NCBI GenBank assembly: GCA_003223515.1
Contig: QHVI01000030.1
Span: 1-64,000, forward strand
DNA: 64,000 nucleotides
Reading direction: 5' to 3'
Origin: Candidatus Angelobacter sp. Gp1-AA117
GTDB taxonomy: Bacteria > Acidobacteriota > Terriglobia > Terriglobales > Acidobacteriaceae
Below the pieces are notes generated by a model. That model saw nothing but the letters and a program-made list of their open reading frames with translations. It did no database searches and was not told where the DNA came from. Each line of letters opens with the position of its first letter. Position 1 is the first letter of the stretch. The translations under genes were made by a program, and so were the position numbers. Below are positions 62,906-64,000 of this stretch, piece by piece.

Positions 62906-63484
62906 ATGACGTGGGACAGCATGATCACGCAGATGAATGCCGCAACGGCCGAGGCTATCGCCGAGCCGCTTATGGATGAAGAGGCATTCACCGGCTTTTA
63001 TCAGCGAACCTCACGGCAGGTATGGGCCTACCTCGCGCGCGTCTCCGGCAGTCCTGCTCTGGCCGATGATCTGGTGCAGGAAAGCTATCTGCGCTTCCTG
63101 AGCGCTTCCGCGCCCTGGAGAGATGGCGAGATCGCCTGTCGCCGTTACCTGTTCCGCATTGCCACGAACTTGCTGCACGATCACTGGCGGCGTCCGCAGA
63201 CAACGCCTCTGGAAGATCTTCCTGAGGCGGCCTTGCCGGTGCTTGCCGGCCAGGATACAGAACGAATCCATGCCCAGGCGCTGCTTGGACCCGCCCTGGC
63301 GCAGTTGAAGCCCCGCGAGCGCCAACTGCTATGGCTGGCCTACGCCGAAGGCTACAATCATCGCGAGATCGCAAACATCACCGGACTGGCTGCAACGGGA
63401 ATTCGCCTGCTGCTCTTCCGGGCACGACGCAAACTGGCGCGCCTGTTGCGCCAGCAGAATTTGAAAATGGTAAGAAGTCTATGA
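62906..63484 (+). CDS. ECF-type RNA polymerase sigma factor
   Basis: 192 residues with sigma region 2 (VWAYLARVSGSPALADDLVQ and LRFL) and region 4 (LKPRERQLLWLAYAEGYNHR, EIANITGLAATGIRLLLFRA). It directs RNA polymerase to special promoters. The promoter targets are unknown. The next gene, encoding a likely anti-sigma factor, overlaps its stop by four bases (ATGA). Confidence 0.9.
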   Translation: MTWDSMITQMNAATAEAIAEPLMDEEAFTGFYQRTSRQVWAYLARVSGSPALADDLVQESYLRFLSASAPWRDGEIACRRYLFRIATNLLHDHWRRPQTTPLEDLPEAALPVLAGQDTERIHAQALLGPALAQLKPRERQLLWLAYAEGYNHREIANITGLAATGIRLLLFRARRKLARLLRQQNLKMVRSL

Positions 63485-63951
63485 AGTATCTCTGTCCTCA
63501 GGAAGAACGTGTCAGTGCCGCGATTCAGGCCGGTCAATGGCCGGATGCCTGTGACCCGGATTTGCGCGCTCACGCAGAAGGCTGCCGGGTATGCAGTGAC
63601 GTGGTACTGGTGGCCACGGCTTTGCGCCGCTCCTACAACTCCATGCTCCAGGCTGCCCAGCCTGCTTCACCGGGTCTCTTGTGGTGGCGCGCTCAGATAC
63701 GCCAGAAAAACGCCGCCCTCGAACGCGTGATGCAGCCCGTGGTTGTTGCTGAGAAAGTGGCAGCTATGATCATACTTCTGGCGGTGGTTGCGTTGCTGGT
63801 ATGGCGGCGCGCTGATTTGAGTGGCTGGTTGTCCAGCGTGTGGGGGCCACTCTCAAGCATGGCGTTGCTGCCGGGATTCCTGATCGGCACAGCCGCTACC
63901 CTGGCGATTTTTGGTGGAGTCGCTGTGTACCTGCTGAAAGCCAAAGAGTAA
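63481..63951 (+). CDS. Putative anti-sigma factor (zinc-finger, single-pass membrane protein)
   Basis: 156 residues from ATG 63481. The N-terminus has a CP..., then HAEGCRVC motif, a His-x3-Cys-x2-Cys pattern of zinc-binding anti-sigma domains. Two hydrophobic segments follow (about 90-110 and 125-150). The ATGA overlap with the ECF gene supports pairing. It would hold the sigma factor at the membrane until a signal arrives. Confidence 0.78.
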   Translation: MKYLCPQEERVSAAIQAGQWPDACDPDLRAHAEGCRVCSDVVLVATALRRSYNSMLQAAQPASPGLLWWRAQIRQKNAALERVMQPVVVAEKVAAMIILLAVVALLVWRRADLSGWLSSVWGPLSSMALLPGFLIGTAATLAIFGGVAVYLLKAKE

Positions 63952-64000
63952 TCAAATCATCAGACAAGATTTAAATCATGTCACGATGCGCGGTTCGTCC

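Overview
The window looks like chromosomal DNA of an acidobacterium (Acidobacteriota, class Terriglobia or close to it). Evidence: a moderately high GC content, a near-complete hopanoid gene set (ispH, shc, hpnH, hpnA, hpnG, hpnC, hpnD, hpnE) on one strand, an 800-residue orphan FtsX/MacB-type permease of the type known as acidobacterial duplicated orphan permease, a helix-turn-helix protein type common in that phylum, and intergenic spaces packed with short dispersed repeats. The species assignment is inference; no rRNA or tRNA gene was seen.

Layout. 1-3.5 kb: a cut-off CheB methylesterase and a CheB-CheR-coiled coil-PAS fusion (minus strand). 4-9.3 kb: a small HTH protein with a decayed duplicate of its start, a metallophosphoesterase, a methyltransferase divergent from a 54-residue Cys-rich protein, a TPR lipoprotein and small unknown genes. 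9.7-14 kb: an exported S9 peptidase divergent from two tandem paralogous exported proteins. 14-17 kb: a kinase-fold protein lacking catalytic residues, an HNH nuclease and a ComF protein. 17.3-24 kb: OPT transporter, YggS and DUF167 proteins, POT-like transporter, M24 peptidase and two small membrane proteins. 24-24.8 kb: a VapBC-type toxin-antitoxin pair. 24.9-30.8 kb: a divergent cluster with a Rieske oxygenase, two PYROXD2-like flavoproteins and a C-terminally truncated GcvT-like protein, perhaps for demethylating a methylated amine. 30.9-34.5 kb: aminotransferase, DUF6624-like protein, SET-domain protein and MFS transporter. 34.9-37.9 kb: three-gene transhydrogenase operon (pntA split in two, pntB). 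38.6-40.1 kb: a candidate RiPP system, a short precursor-like peptide with three 13-residue Gly-rich repeats followed by an M50 metalloprotease with a possible PqqD-like N-terminal segment. 40.2-48.3 kb: orphan permease, aminotransferase, beta-helix protein, thioredoxin reductase and others. 48.6-61.6 kb: hopanoid synthesis on the minus strand, including two zinc alcohol dehydrogenases and a 139-residue unknown protein. 62-64 kb: a membrane protein, an ECF sigma factor and a putative anti-sigma factor.

The hopanoid block reads as a pathway: IspH supplies isoprenoid precursors; HpnC, HpnD and HpnE make squalene; Shc cyclises it; HpnH adds adenosyl; HpnG removes adenine; HpnA is an associated epimerase. 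The most novel-looking locus is the 38.6-40.1 kb peptide plus metalloprotease pair. A second theme is that nearly every intergenic gap is built from about eight repeat families, some of which run into gene ends and appear to have changed them.
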